Positions 8,143 to 16,427 of a DNA stretch of 26,146 nt are shown piece after piece. The notes beneath the pieces were generated by a model, which worked only from the letters and a program-made list of their open reading frames with translations, had not been told where the DNA came from and ran no database searches. Position 1 is the stretch's first letter, and each line of letters begins with the position of its first letter. This stretch comes from a virus: positions 1 through 26,146 of IMG/VR virus record IMGVR_UViG_3300032048_000013; one strand, written 5' to 3'. A program made the position numbers and the translations under genes.

Positions 8143-8892
8143 ATGTCCATCCCCGCCAAACGAGGGGTCGATCTCTCGTTGCTTCATCCACGTTTCATAA
8201 AGAGGTTAGAAGCCTTCTTCAATGACCCGCGTATCAGCGGACGAGTTCAAATAACTAGTGGATGTCGTACTTATGCGAAACAAAAATATTTCTATGATGG
8301 CTATAAAAAGCGTAAGGCTGGATTCAATTTAGCCGCTAATCCCGACAGACGATTTGGACCTAAAGCCTTAAATGGTATTGGGATTTGGAGAGGAAGTTGG
8401 CACATGGAACAGGACGACGGATTTTGCTATGCGGTCGATTTCGGTCTATGTGGTAACGGAATAAAAAAGTGGGAAGTAAACAACATTGCTAAAGAGTATG
8501 GGATGCATCCCACGGTTCGTGGAGAGTGGTGGCATCACCAGCCTCGTGCTTCAACTGAATGGTTTGATGCTCCCGCTTTGACTGGTGTGGGGGTTAAGGA
8601 AGAAACAAAAGAACCAGTTATGGATTGGGGGGCATTGTTGCGATATCACGCTGCTCTTACTGCTGAAATCAGGACAAATCCGATTCGCAGAAAAGAACGT
8701 TCAGATCGGGTGAAGGTCTTGCAACGGCGGTTAGGTGCTTTGGGTATTGATTGCGGAAAGATTGATGGGATCTTTGGTTGGGGAACCAAGAGGAAAGTTA
8801 AGCAGTTTCAGCGGATCAATCGTCTGACTAGAGATGGAATCGTTGGTCCGGGCACTTGGAGTGAAATGTGGGGGGATGAACCTCTCTCGTAG
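8143..8892 (+). CDS. M15-type (VanY-like) peptidoglycan peptidase with PG-binding domain
   Basis: This 249-residue enzyme should cut peptide cross-links in peptidoglycan. The zinc-site pattern of the M15 family is visible: H87 in GSWHMEQ, D99 in YAVDFG, and the ExWH motif E128-W-W-H131. An SGCRTYAKQ segment upstream is typical of the fold. Residues ~189-245 form a PG_binding_1 domain (VKVLQRRLGALGIDCGKIDG and DGIVGPGTW). No signal peptide is seen, and no holin or spanin gene lies next to it. Its place between the spike and gp25-like genes suggests it may be carried on the baseplate and help entry, but it could equally be the endolysin used for release. The 72 bases upstream hold no gene; a TATACT sequence at ~8078 is too weak to call a promoter. 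Confidence 0.85.
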   Translation: MSIPAKRGVDLSLLHPRFIKRLEAFFNDPRISGRVQITSGCRTYAKQKYFYDGYKKRKAGFNLAANPDRRFGPKALNGIGIWRGSWHMEQDDGFCYAVDFGLCGNGIKKWEVNNIAKEYGMHPTVRGEWWHHQPRASTEWFDAPALTGVGVKEETKEPVMDWGALLRYHAALTAEIRTNPIRRKERSDRVKVLQRRLGALGIDCGKIDGIFGWGTKRKVKQFQRINRLTRDGIVGPGTWSEMWGDEPLS

Positions 8893-8903
8893 GTTTGTTT
8901 CGT

Positions 8904-8921
8904 CCCCGCTGCCGCAGGGGG
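8904..8921 (+). other. Weak GC-rich hairpin after the peptidase gene
   Basis: CCCC then CTG (one base bulged) pairs with CAG then GGGG around a CCG loop, in the 68-base gap between the peptidase and gp25-like genes. It is followed by more G and then TAAAATCC, without a T-run. It could lower read-through or be an mRNA processing site. I give it little weight. Confidence 0.25.
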
Positions 8922-8960
8922 GGTAAAATCCTATCGTTGTTGATGCTAAAGTAGGATGTT

Positions 8961-9254
8961 ATGGACGTACTTTCTATACCTCTCCGGTTTACTAATACCG
9001 GAGACTTTGTAAAGGTAGATGATTCTTCTAATTCTTATAAGGCTGAACAGATACATGCGTTTATGTCAACCCATAAGGACGAGCGAAAGTTGTTTCCGAC
9101 TTTTGGAGTAGACGATCCGACGTTTGGGGAGTTTGATCCCGCCCAACTACTGGGTGAATTCATTCAGTTTTATGGAGACACAATAAGACTAGAAAATGTA
9201 GATGTGATCAAACAGCGAGGCGCGTTAGATACTATCGAAGTCAACTTTACTTAG
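8961..9254 (+). CDS. gp25-like baseplate wedge protein
   Basis: This 97-residue protein has the length and pattern of the gp25/W-like baseplate subunit. It has an N-terminal strand region, a helix (KAEQIHAFMSTHKDERKLFP), the FPTFGVDDPTFGEF loop with its characteristic turn, and a C-terminal strand region ending EVNFT. In contractile-tailed viruses this subunit joins the J-like wedge protein to the sheath initiation site, so its presence is the best evidence here that the tail is contractile. An AGGA lies at 8953-8956 just before the ATG. The J-like gene follows after 9 bases, the usual order. Confidence 0.85.
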   Translation: MDVLSIPLRFTNTGDFVKVDDSSNSYKAEQIHAFMSTHKDERKLFPTFGVDDPTFGEFDPAQLLGEFIQFYGDTIRLENVDVIKQRGALDTIEVNFT

Positions 9255-9263
9255 GGGTAGATT

Positions 9264-10892
9264 ATGGTTTCACCAGACTGGTCTTCATATGTAGACCTAA
9301 CTCCATTCGATAAGGCTACTAGTGCTATTTTAGAGGAAAGCCTCACACAAGCAAGAGCCTTGATGCCTCATTGGACTCCTCGTGTCGGACAGATCGAAAC
9401 GACAATGATGGAGGCCACGGCGTTTCAGACCGCCAATTTGGTCAATGCTGCGAACCGGCTTCCTGCATCCACCGTTGAAACATTACTGAAGTTATATGGG
9501 ATCAACAGATCGAATGGTGTCAAGGCAACTGCGACGGTAACGATTACGTTTACCGACACGGCTGGGTATACGATCCCGGCCAATACGGCAATGGCTTATT
9601 ACGGATCTGATGGATCTGTGTTTGTGTACACCCTTGACGATGCTGCGATAGTAGCGTCTGGGTCGGCGTCTTTAACTTCCGTGGCGGTTACCGCTCAGGC
9701 GGTTGGAATTGGATTTAACACCCCGTCCAATGGCAGCAGCCTTCAATTGCTGGCCACAGTTCCGTATGTTTCTAGCACGGTTTTGAGTTCTAAGCCTTCT
9801 GGCGGTTTGGACATGGAAACAGATACGGAGTATTTCACGAGGGCGACCACGACGTTGGCTGGCTATTCTTCCGTTATGGTTACTCAAGATCAGTTGAAAT
9901 CGTATGTGTTAACAAATTATACCGGAACGGTTTATCGTGCTAAAGCGTACAACATGCGACGTTTCTCTGACCGAAATATGGTCACGGGCGGAGGTTCATA
10001 CGCTGGTTATGTCCTTCTTGTTGTTGCCGGTGAAAACGTTAACGGTTATTCCCGGTCTATCGAAGATGCGACTATCAGTGCTGCCGATATTGCAACTATT
10101 AGTACGGCGATTACGGCAAAAACCGCTACGGGTGTGACGGTAGAAGTTCATAATGCGGAACTTGTCGGGATTGGCGTTACGGCGGTAGTTGCTAAAACCG
10201 CTTCGGCAGCGTCAGGAACTGTTATGACCGCTGTTCAAAGTGGGCTTCAAGCATATCTAGATAGCGATTATTGGGTGTTGAATACGGAAAATGACCGTGT
10301 GGTTCGTGTCAATGAAATTGTGAGTCTTTTAGACGGTATCGCTGGTGTTGAGTATGTGACTTCAGTTGTGTTGACTTTGCCGGAAGAGTCCGTGTCATGT
10401 GCCACGACGGCAAATTTGTCTGCGGCTTATGACAATGGAACTCTTGGGGTTGGGGCGGCTTTGACGAACTCTGGTTCACAGGCGGCGTTTGCCGTTGATG
10501 GGGTAACCCCGTCTGTGGAGGATCGGGTTTTGGTCAAAGATCAAACAGCAGCATTGCAGAATGGGATTTATACTGTCACGGTTGCGGGCGACGGGTCAAC
10601 AAATTGGGTATTGACTAGGGCACTAGATGCCGATACGACAAATGAGATGGTAGTCGATAGGTTTGTTTGGTGTAGTGCTGGAAGTACCAATATTAATAAG
10701 GGTTTTTCGTGTGGTGCAGCGGGAACAATCGGTACGGGCGATATTTCATTTACTCAAACTTCTTCAGCGGTAAGGGCGGAAGTTTTGGGTTCTAACGCCA
10801 CTGACGGCACGGGTGCTTTGAGCGGAGATATCAGAATGAACCATTTAGGAATGTTGACCTATCCAAGCACTCTAACTATTACGGTAAATTAA
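9264..10892 (+). CDS. Baseplate J-like wedge protein with an inserted fibre-type module
   Basis: This 542-residue protein follows gp25 as expected. The N-terminal ~375 residues have the Baseplate_J pattern: an early helix MEATAFQTANLVNAANRLP, a strand repeat around ATATVTITFTDTAGYTIPAN, GGLDMETDTEYFTR, and the conserved DGIAGVEYVTSVVLTL near 370. The J domain normally closes directly with a segment like IRMNHLGMLTYPSTLTITV, here the last ~22 residues. About 125 residues (~376-502) are inserted between these two parts. They contain VEDRVLVKDQTAALQNGIYT and WVLTRALDAD, a module that appears twice more in fibre genes of this window. AGGGG precedes the ATG. The next gene starts 1 base after the stop. 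Confidence 0.85.
   Translation: MVSPDWSSYVDLTPFDKATSAILEESLTQARALMPHWTPRVGQIETTMMEATAFQTANLVNAANRLPASTVETLLKLYGINRSNGVKATATVTITFTDTAGYTIPANTAMAYYGSDGSVFVYTLDDAAIVASGSASLTSVAVTAQAVGIGFNTPSNGSSLQLLATVPYVSSTVLSSKPSGGLDMETDTEYFTRATTTLAGYSSVMVTQDQLKSYVLTNYTGTVYRAKAYNMRRFSDRNMVTGGGSYAGYVLLVVAGENVNGYSRSIEDATISAADIATISTAITAKTATGVTVEVHNAELVGIGVTAVVAKTASAASGTVMTAVQSGLQAYLDSDYWVLNTENDRVVRVNEIVSLLDGIAGVEYVTSVVLTLPEESVSCATTANLSAAYDNGTLGVGAALTNSGSQAAFAVDGVTPSVEDRVLVKDQTAALQNGIYTVTVAGDGSTNWVLTRALDADTTNEMVVDRFVWCSAGSTNINKGFSCGAAGTIGTGDISFTQTSSAVRAEVLGSNATDGTGALSGDIRMNHLGMLTYPSTLTITVN
10391..10775 (+). repeat. Shared fibre module, copy 1 (inside the J-like gene)
   Basis: The region encodes a ~125-residue module with the marks ATTANLSAAYDNGTLGVGA, RVLVKDQ, NGIYTV and W-x-LTR. 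The same marks occur at about 23840-24185 and 25765-26125. The module is common in phage fibres and probably forms a beta-sandwich that contacts surface glycans (inference). Limits are approximate. Confidence 0.7.
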
Positions 10893-10893
10893 A

Positions 10894-13800
10894 ATGCCAG
10901 CATCCACCACGGCAGTGGACTCCATTAATCTAATATCGAAAGACGGAGTCGTATTCGATTCTGCGAGATGGACGTTTGGTAACTCGTCTCTTCGGGCATT
11001 GCCTAATATTGGTCTTCAGGAATCTTCTCTTGGCAGCGGGATTGGAAAGACTGGGTTTCTTGTTACTTCTCTAGCCGCTGGTGAGGTCTTAGCAAAGTCG
11101 CCACTGTTTCCTGTTGTCTCTGATGAGAGTTATCAAGTTAGCGGCATTGTTCATGTCGGTACAGATCTGGCCGCTACAACAGTCAAAATCAAGATCGAAT
11201 ATTTTGATGTGAGTTCTGGTGTTGCCTCTCCTTTGGAATACGCGGGAGAAACCGAATCGGACGGGGCGTGGGTTGCTTCGACACATACACATGAACAAGA
11301 ATTTCTCATAGACCCAAGTACGACTTCTGCCGCTCCGGCTCTTATTCCTTTGGTGCAGGTGGTCTTTCCGTTTGGTTATCAGAAAGGGACACCCATAGCC
11401 GGGGCAAAGCGGAACTGGGTTCCCGCCTCAGCGAACTATGCAAGGGTTGTGTTTACTTGTGATTCCGCTACGGCAGCAGATCAATCATACTTTTTGACAG
11501 ATGTGTTTGCAATCAATCAATCAACAGTATTGAATAATCCAACATTGAATAATACTTACAGGCTATTGCCAGAATATATTCGTGCATTGGATCAAAGAAG
11601 TGATATCTCTGGACTTTTGGGATTTAATCTAATAGCAAAACGTCTGCTTGCTGCGACATATGGATATGGAGTAATCATTGGGGAAGAACTTCGGTCTTGG
11701 GCGTATACGAGAAGTACGGATTCAGCAACTGACACAGAAACCAAATCTTCTTTAACGGATCCTTTAAAGATCGAAGAGAGTTCTTTGAGGTGGTTGGCTC
11801 AACTGGTGGGTGTGGAGTTGAATAATCCATACACGGGATTGGCCATGTGGCTGTCGCTGCCAGATTGGAACTTGTCGTCGGATTCTACGAACTGGCAGGC
11901 GATTGATCTTTTGGATGCCGAATCAGTTGAAGATTCAGTTACTTGGGCTGCGGCTCGTTCTTCAAGTTATGAAAACATAGACGCTTATCGACAACAAATT
12001 TTGTATGGGTTTAATGGGCTTAATGCTGGGAAACCAGAAGCGATGAACTCGTATCTTGGAACAGTTTTAGACACGGATACGCCTGCGAGTTATTTCACTA
12101 GAATTAAGAAGCATTACAGGGAATCTCCGTTTCTTGTTAAATATGTTTTTGATGCAGATGTCGATCCCGATATTGGTGGGACGCTGGTTCAAACAGAGAT
12201 GGAACCGACCCTCGCTGTGGGAACAATAGGGAGTCAATCCAACAAGGCACGAGATGCCGCACAGTTCGCTTATGAGGCGAAAGATATTTTAGAAGCCAAC
12301 GTTCCGGGCGCAGGAGTAATTGCTAACGATGAGAGTGTTTTCAAATTCGGGAACGACGCCTGTTCTGCCATACCTGACGTTACGGGTTCGGGCCGTCACA
12401 TCAATCTGTTTGACGATTCACTTTCTGATCCGAAGGCTTCACGTTACGGGATTATCGCTGGGGCTAGGTACAACACAGGGTTTGCGTTTTATCCGTCCGG
12501 GGTGAGTGGGTCGGAGGCTTACATACAAGCAGCGACAGTGTCAACGGGTCTGTCTGCAACAGCCACGGATTACATATTCCATGTTTCGGATATCAGTTTT
12601 GGAAGTGGTTCCAATATTACCTTGTTCAAACAGGGCACCAGTTCTGCTGCCGACCATTGCGAGTGCGAAATCTATCAAACTGGCACACTCCGATATCACA
12701 GGGGATCTAGTAGTTCCGGTGTGAGTACCGCATACGATTCTGCGATACATGATGCATCGTATGACTTCAGCGTAACGGGCGATAGGTGGATACGGTTTGC
12801 TACCACTACTACGGGCGGCGACTACAGCAACGGAACGATTAGTTTCTATGTTGCTCCAACATTGCACGGGGTGTGCCATCCCACGGATTATTTGATTAAT
12901 ACACTCAATAATACGGCGGCTTTCAATCGTTACGACAACACAGCAACGGCTGAGTTTTTCCATGTAACTGATGGGGACAATGGGGTTGTTGGCTATAGGG
13001 CAGTTATTGCCGATGGAACGATGGATAGTTCTCTATCGGGCTTTTCAAATACCATGTCCGCAGTAGTAGACCTGAATTTGACAACTTCCACTTCTTATAC
13101 GACAACCCCAGCCCTTTACGACGGGGTTGATACTTTCACCCAGAGTTGTGCAAAAAACACCGACGTTGCATACACAATCGAATACGAGACAAGTCCTCTT
13201 ACGATAGGAAATTGGATTGGTTTACCACACACGGGAACTGACTATTTGTATTTAGGAAATCAAAGTAGTTCTGGTGACAGCCTTGTTGTCTCTGGAATGG
13301 ATAATGGCACCTACAACTGGACAGTTACTTATATGGATGGGGCTACAGCCACGGGTACAGGAACGGGTGTAACTACGATTACTTGGGCTGCTGGCACTTA
13401 TGGTGGGAAACAAATCGAAAAGGTTGTAGTAGCAGGAGTAGAAACATATACGTTCCTTCCAAGCACCATTACAGCCCATACTATTACAGCAAGCACTGGT
13501 ACAAATCTTACAGGTGAAACATGGACGATCAATCGTGCGTGGGAGGACGCTGACGCATACGAGCATTCTTCGATTATTGACAGGGATCTATTTCAGTTGA
13601 ATCGGGAGGGTGGTTCTTGTTCTCCCCAACTATCAATAGGTCGGGATGTGCCCATTTCTCTGTCGATTAATTATCGGCGCTTGAAAACGGATTTCGGTTA
13701 CGACGATTACGTTTTCAAGCATCCCAATTTCCAAATGAAATTCAGTAGTAGTGGGGTGACTTTTACTGTCACGGACGCGTTCGACAAGTCGGCCACAGCA

Positions 13801-14100
13801 TTCAACACGGCTTCGCTGACTTGGAATGACACTTCCCGTATCGGAGAATGGAATCATGTCGGTCTAGTTCGCGATGTGGCAAATAACAAGATTTTGTTGT
13901 ATGCGAATGGAACAGCAATATCGAATGCAACAGACACCACAACTAAGGGATTAGCCACCCGAACGGGAAGTTCTACGGATGCAAATGTTACATTTCATTC
14001 CAATAACAAACCGGGTTGGCAGTTTAATCATTTCGCAATCTTTAATGAAGCATTATCCACGGCGGATATGGAAAGAGTAAGGCAGACACTGCCCACTTAA
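10894..14100 (+). CDS. Tail protein I-like baseplate protein extended with laminin-G/concanavalin-like domains
   Basis: At 1068 residues this is far longer than a P2 gpI-like protein (about 180-200 residues). Residues ~216-428 carry the I-like part: TYRLLPEYIRALDQRSDISG, SSLRWLAQLVGVELNNPYTG, then a helix-rich region with NAGKPEAMNSYLG. An N-terminal beta domain (1-210) precedes it. After ~470 the protein is beta-rich and fibre-like. Region ~477-655 resembles a laminin-G sandwich (GDRWIRFATTTTGG followed by NGTISFYV). Region ~890-1068 is a clearer one (EWNHVGLVRDVANNKILLYA then HFAIFNEALSTADMERVRQT), as in many glycan-binding phage proteins. It may thus combine the wedge-tip role of gpI with receptor contact. 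It starts 1 base after the J-like stop. Confidence 0.75.
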   Translation: MPASTTAVDSINLISKDGVVFDSARWTFGNSSLRALPNIGLQESSLGSGIGKTGFLVTSLAAGEVLAKSPLFPVVSDESYQVSGIVHVGTDLAATTVKIKIEYFDVSSGVASPLEYAGETESDGAWVASTHTHEQEFLIDPSTTSAAPALIPLVQVVFPFGYQKGTPIAGAKRNWVPASANYARVVFTCDSATAADQSYFLTDVFAINQSTVLNNPTLNNTYRLLPEYIRALDQRSDISGLLGFNLIAKRLLAATYGYGVIIGEELRSWAYTRSTDSATDTETKSSLTDPLKIEESSLRWLAQLVGVELNNPYTGLAMWLSLPDWNLSSDSTNWQAIDLLDAESVEDSVTWAAARSSSYENIDAYRQQILYGFNGLNAGKPEAMNSYLGTVLDTDTPASYFTRIKKHYRESPFLVKYVFDADVDPDIGGTLVQTEMEPTLAVGTIGSQSNKARDAAQFAYEAKDILEANVPGAGVIANDESVFKFGNDACSAIPDVTGSGRHINLFDDSLSDPKASRYGIIAGARYNTGFAFYPSGVSGSEAYIQAATVSTGLSATATDYIFHVSDISFGSGSNITLFKQGTSSAADHCECEIYQTGTLRYHRGSSSSGVSTAYDSAIHDASYDFSVTGDRWIRFATTTTGGDYSNGTISFYVAPTLHGVCHPTDYLINTLNNTAAFNRYDNTATAEFFHVTDGDNGVVGYRAVIADGTMDSSLSGFSNTMSAVVDLNLTTSTSYTTTPALYDGVDTFTQSCAKNTDVAYTIEYETSPLTIGNWIGLPHTGTDYLYLGNQSSSGDSLVVSGMDNGTYNWTVTYMDGATATGTGTGVTTITWAAGTYGGKQIEKVVVAGVETYTFLPSTITAHTITASTGTNLTGETWTINRAWEDADAYEHSSIIDRDLFQLNREGGSCSPQLSIGRDVPISLSINYRRLKTDFGYDDYVFKHPNFQMKFSSSGVTFTVTDAFDKSATAFNTASLTWNDTSRIGEWNHVGLVRDVANNKILLYANGTAISNATDTTTKGLATRTGSSTDANVTFHSNNKPGWQFNHFAIFNEALSTADMERVRQTLPT

Positions 14101-14116
14101 AGTGTAGTATTTATTT

Positions 14117-14121
14117 AGGAG
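14117..14121 (+). promoter_or_regulatory. Ribosome binding site of the first fibre gene
   Basis: AGGAG lies 7 bases before ATG 14129, in a 28-base A/T-rich gap. It is a strong site, in contrast with the coupled starts downstream. Confidence 0.65.
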
Positions 14122-14128
14122 CGTCATT

Positions 14129-15436
14129 ATGGCCATAACACCCGGATCTAGATTTACTTCGTTGATCAACTGGTCAACCAGTTTGGATTCGTTCAGTCGC
14201 GTCCAGTTTAATGACGCCTTTTCTCAGTTGGATTCTAAGGCTGCGGGATGGACGGAAAGCAACAGTGCTGCGTCTGGTGAACTTAGCGGATATTTCCATT
14301 ACAACACGGCTGATACCACTTTGAAGGTTCAAGTCGGAGGGCCGGGTGGTGCATGGGTTTTGGTGAATGATGGCGATGAGATGCGGGCGTCCACGATTGA
14401 CGCCAAGGGCGATCTTCTTGGCGGAACAGCGGATAATACTGTAGGAAGACTTGCTGTAGGCACCAACAATCAAGCACTTGTTGCTAATTCCTCCGCTGGA
14501 ACCGGACTGGCGTGGGCGAGCATCGTTAACAGTCTTACTGGAACGGCCAATGAGGTTGAAGTAGACGCTTCAACCGGGAGTATTACCATTGGCCTTCCCA
14601 GTGCTGTAACAATTGGCACTCTAACTATCGACAGTGTCGCGATTTCTACAGTTCAAACAGGTTCAGAATCGTTTGTTGATAATGACACTTCGGTGATGAC
14701 ATCTGCTGCGGTTCAGGACAAGATCCTCGCGTATGCGTATGCAACAGCCGCAGGAACTATTCCCATTTCACTTATCGACGCCAAAGGCGATCTCCTTGTT
14801 GGGAGTGCGGATGACACCGCCGTCAAGGTCGGGGTTGGTGCTGATGGTCGGGTTTTGTCGGCTGATGCTTCTCAGGCGTCAGGCATGGTATGGAATACAA
14901 CGGTTTCATCTCTGACGGGTACGGCTGCTCAGATTTCGGTGTCGGCATCTTCGGGTGCTATCGCTATTGGTCTTCCGAACGATGTGACGATTGCTGGAAC
15001 ACTCACTGTGGACAGCGTGGGGATTGCTGCGGTTCAAACCTCCGCTGAATCCTTTGCGGACAACAACACTTCGATCATGACTTCTGGGGCTATCGCAGAC
15101 AAGATCGAAGATTATGGTTACGTCACTTCTGCTGCTGCTATTTCTTCGGTTACCGGTACCGCAAATGAGGTGGAGGCATTCACTAGTTTGGGAGCAGTCA
15201 CGGTCGGTCTTCCCAATGATGTGACAATCACTGGAACTCTGACTGTGGACAGTGTTGGGATCTCCAATGTGGATTCCGGATCAAGTTTTACAGATAACGA
15301 CGTTTCGCTTATGACTTCAGGGGCAATTAAGGACAAGATTGAGAATTATGGTTATGCGAGTGTTGCCCAGTTGAACGCGTTCCAAACTACTATTGACGAT
15401 GTAGAAACACAGTTCTACATGGAGGTTATGGTCTAA
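14129..15436 (+). CDS. Tail fibre protein built from repeated modules
   Basis: This 435-residue low-complexity beta-rich protein is typical of trimeric fibre shafts. The N-terminus (1-80) looks like an attachment domain. Two kinds of module then alternate. Module A (~46 residues, IDAKGDLLGGTADNTVGRLA then VGTNNQALVANSS) occurs near 14394 and again near 14776. Module B (~75 residues, SLTGTANEVEVDASTGSITI then GTLTIDSV and SVMTSAAVQDKI) occurs three times, at about 14530, 14908 and 15148. Module A recurs in the last gene of the window. The C-terminus ends in a coiled-coil-like stretch (QLNAFQTTIDDVETQFYMEV) without a recognised receptor-binding tip, so the next genes may supply it. It overlaps the next gene by 1 base (TAATG). 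Confidence 0.8.
   Translation: MAITPGSRFTSLINWSTSLDSFSRVQFNDAFSQLDSKAAGWTESNSAASGELSGYFHYNTADTTLKVQVGGPGGAWVLVNDGDEMRASTIDAKGDLLGGTADNTVGRLAVGTNNQALVANSSAGTGLAWASIVNSLTGTANEVEVDASTGSITIGLPSAVTIGTLTIDSVAISTVQTGSESFVDNDTSVMTSAAVQDKILAYAYATAAGTIPISLIDAKGDLLVGSADDTAVKVGVGADGRVLSADASQASGMVWNTTVSSLTGTAAQISVSASSGAIAIGLPNDVTIAGTLTVDSVGIAAVQTSAESFADNNTSIMTSGAIADKIEDYGYVTSAAAISSVTGTANEVEAFTSLGAVTVGLPNDVTITGTLTVDSVGISNVDSGSSFTDNDVSLMTSGAIKDKIENYGYASVAQLNAFQTTIDDVETQFYMEVMV
14530..15365 (+). repeat. Three tandem-related copies of a ~225-base fibre module (module B)
   Basis: Copies start near 14530, 14908 and 15148. All encode a TGTA segment, then IGLP or VGLP, then GTLT(I/V)DSV, then a DN(D/N)xSxMTSxAxxDKI stretch and a tyrosine-rich end. 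The third repeats the second closely at protein level. One copy of module A separates the first from the second. Repetition suggests that fibre length changes by duplication and deletion. Confidence 0.75.
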
Positions 15437-15768
15437 TGGCAATGACTCATACGAAACTACATGCGCCTACACAGTTGGGAACGTCGCCTTCGACGTTGTA
15501 TACCGTGCCAGCGTCTACTACGACAATTGTGAAGCAGATCGCTTTATGTAATACCGCTGCTGCCAATAGGACTGTTTCTGTTTATCTAGTTCCTAGTGGC
15601 GGATCTGCTAGTGCTACTAATGCAGTTCTTTATGATGTAAGTGTTGATTCAAAGTCAACAACTTTTGTCAACTTGTCGGCTGTCATGGCGACTGGTGATT
15701 TTATTCAGGCTTCTGCGTCGGTCGTTAGTTCGGTTTCGATTCATTCATTTGGCATTCAGGAGGCGTAA
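15436..15768 (+). CDS. Small beta-sandwich fibre-associated protein
   Basis: This 110-residue protein has an almost entirely beta pattern with many Thr, Ser, Ala and Val. The segment STLYTVPASTTTIVKQIALC followed by NTAAANRTVSVYLVPSGG is a pattern I recognise from small accessory proteins in phage fibre clusters. The role of those proteins is usually unknown; they may decorate or cap a fibre. No signal peptide or membrane segment is seen. It overlaps both neighbours by a single base, so all three are probably translated in a coupled way. Confidence 0.6.
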   Translation: MAMTHTKLHAPTQLGTSPSTLYTVPASTTTIVKQIALCNTAAANRTVSVYLVPSGGSASATNAVLYDVSVDSKSTTFVNLSAVMATGDFIQASASVVSSVSIHSFGIQEA

Positions 15769-16427
15769 TGGCTGGGCGGCTTGTCCGAATAGGCGCTCCT
15801 GACGCTTTAGCGGATTTCTATGATTCGCCATCACACATCTTCGGGAGTGGAGAAGACGGCGTTGTTACCATCAGCGCGAACACAACTCTGACTGAAGATA
15901 AGTATTATCTTGATTTGACGGTTGATGCCACGAAAACTTTGAATACTGCGGGTTATCGGGTGTTTGTTCAACGCAATTTGTTCCTGTGGGGAACAATCGG
16001 GATGACAGCCGGACCTAGTTCTCAAGGATCCTTGGGGATCGGAACACAAAATACGAATGCAACCAATTCGTTGGGTGGTGCTTCTGCTTCTTACACGGTG
16101 ACTGCCCCTACCGCTGCTTTGGGTGGAACGAAGTGGTACAAGAATCCTTTGAATGTTGTTGATGGTTATTCGTTTGATCCCAGTAATGGCACTATCAATC
16201 TTCTCAAGGGTGGAGCAGGAGATGGAACAAATTATGGCGGTGGTGTGGTAATCGTTACTGCTCGTTATCTTTTCGGAGATGGAAACATTTCGGCAGCAGC
16301 ATCTGGAAATGCGGGTGGCGGTGTGATGTTCTTAATTTCCTCAGATAAAAGCCATTCGTACACGCTGAGTGCGGCTGGTTCAGGAACTGGATCAGCGGGG
16401 AATACTTATTTCTTAGAGGCTGACTGA
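15768..16427 (+). CDS. Glycine-rich fibre/adhesin protein, short paralogue
   Basis: This 219-residue protein begins with a beta domain (~25-85: FGSGEDGVVTISANTTLTED, then YYLDLTVDATKTLNTAGYRV) that matches the start of the next protein almost position by position. The C-terminal half is glycine-rich with a GGGVVIVTARYLFGDGNISA pattern, a style common in phage fibre tips and gp38-like adhesins, where poly-glycine II helices may form. A short loop (SGNA) sits where the neighbouring paralogue carries its 250-residue His-rich insert. It probably contributes to receptor binding. Both ends overlap their neighbours by 1 base. Confidence 0.65.
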   Translation: MAGRLVRIGAPDALADFYDSPSHIFGSGEDGVVTISANTTLTEDKYYLDLTVDATKTLNTAGYRVFVQRNLFLWGTIGMTAGPSSQGSLGIGTQNTNATNSLGGASASYTVTAPTAALGGTKWYKNPLNVVDGYSFDPSNGTINLLKGGAGDGTNYGGGVVIVTARYLFGDGNISAAASGNAGGGVMFLISSDKSHSYTLSAAGSGTGSAGNTYFLEAD

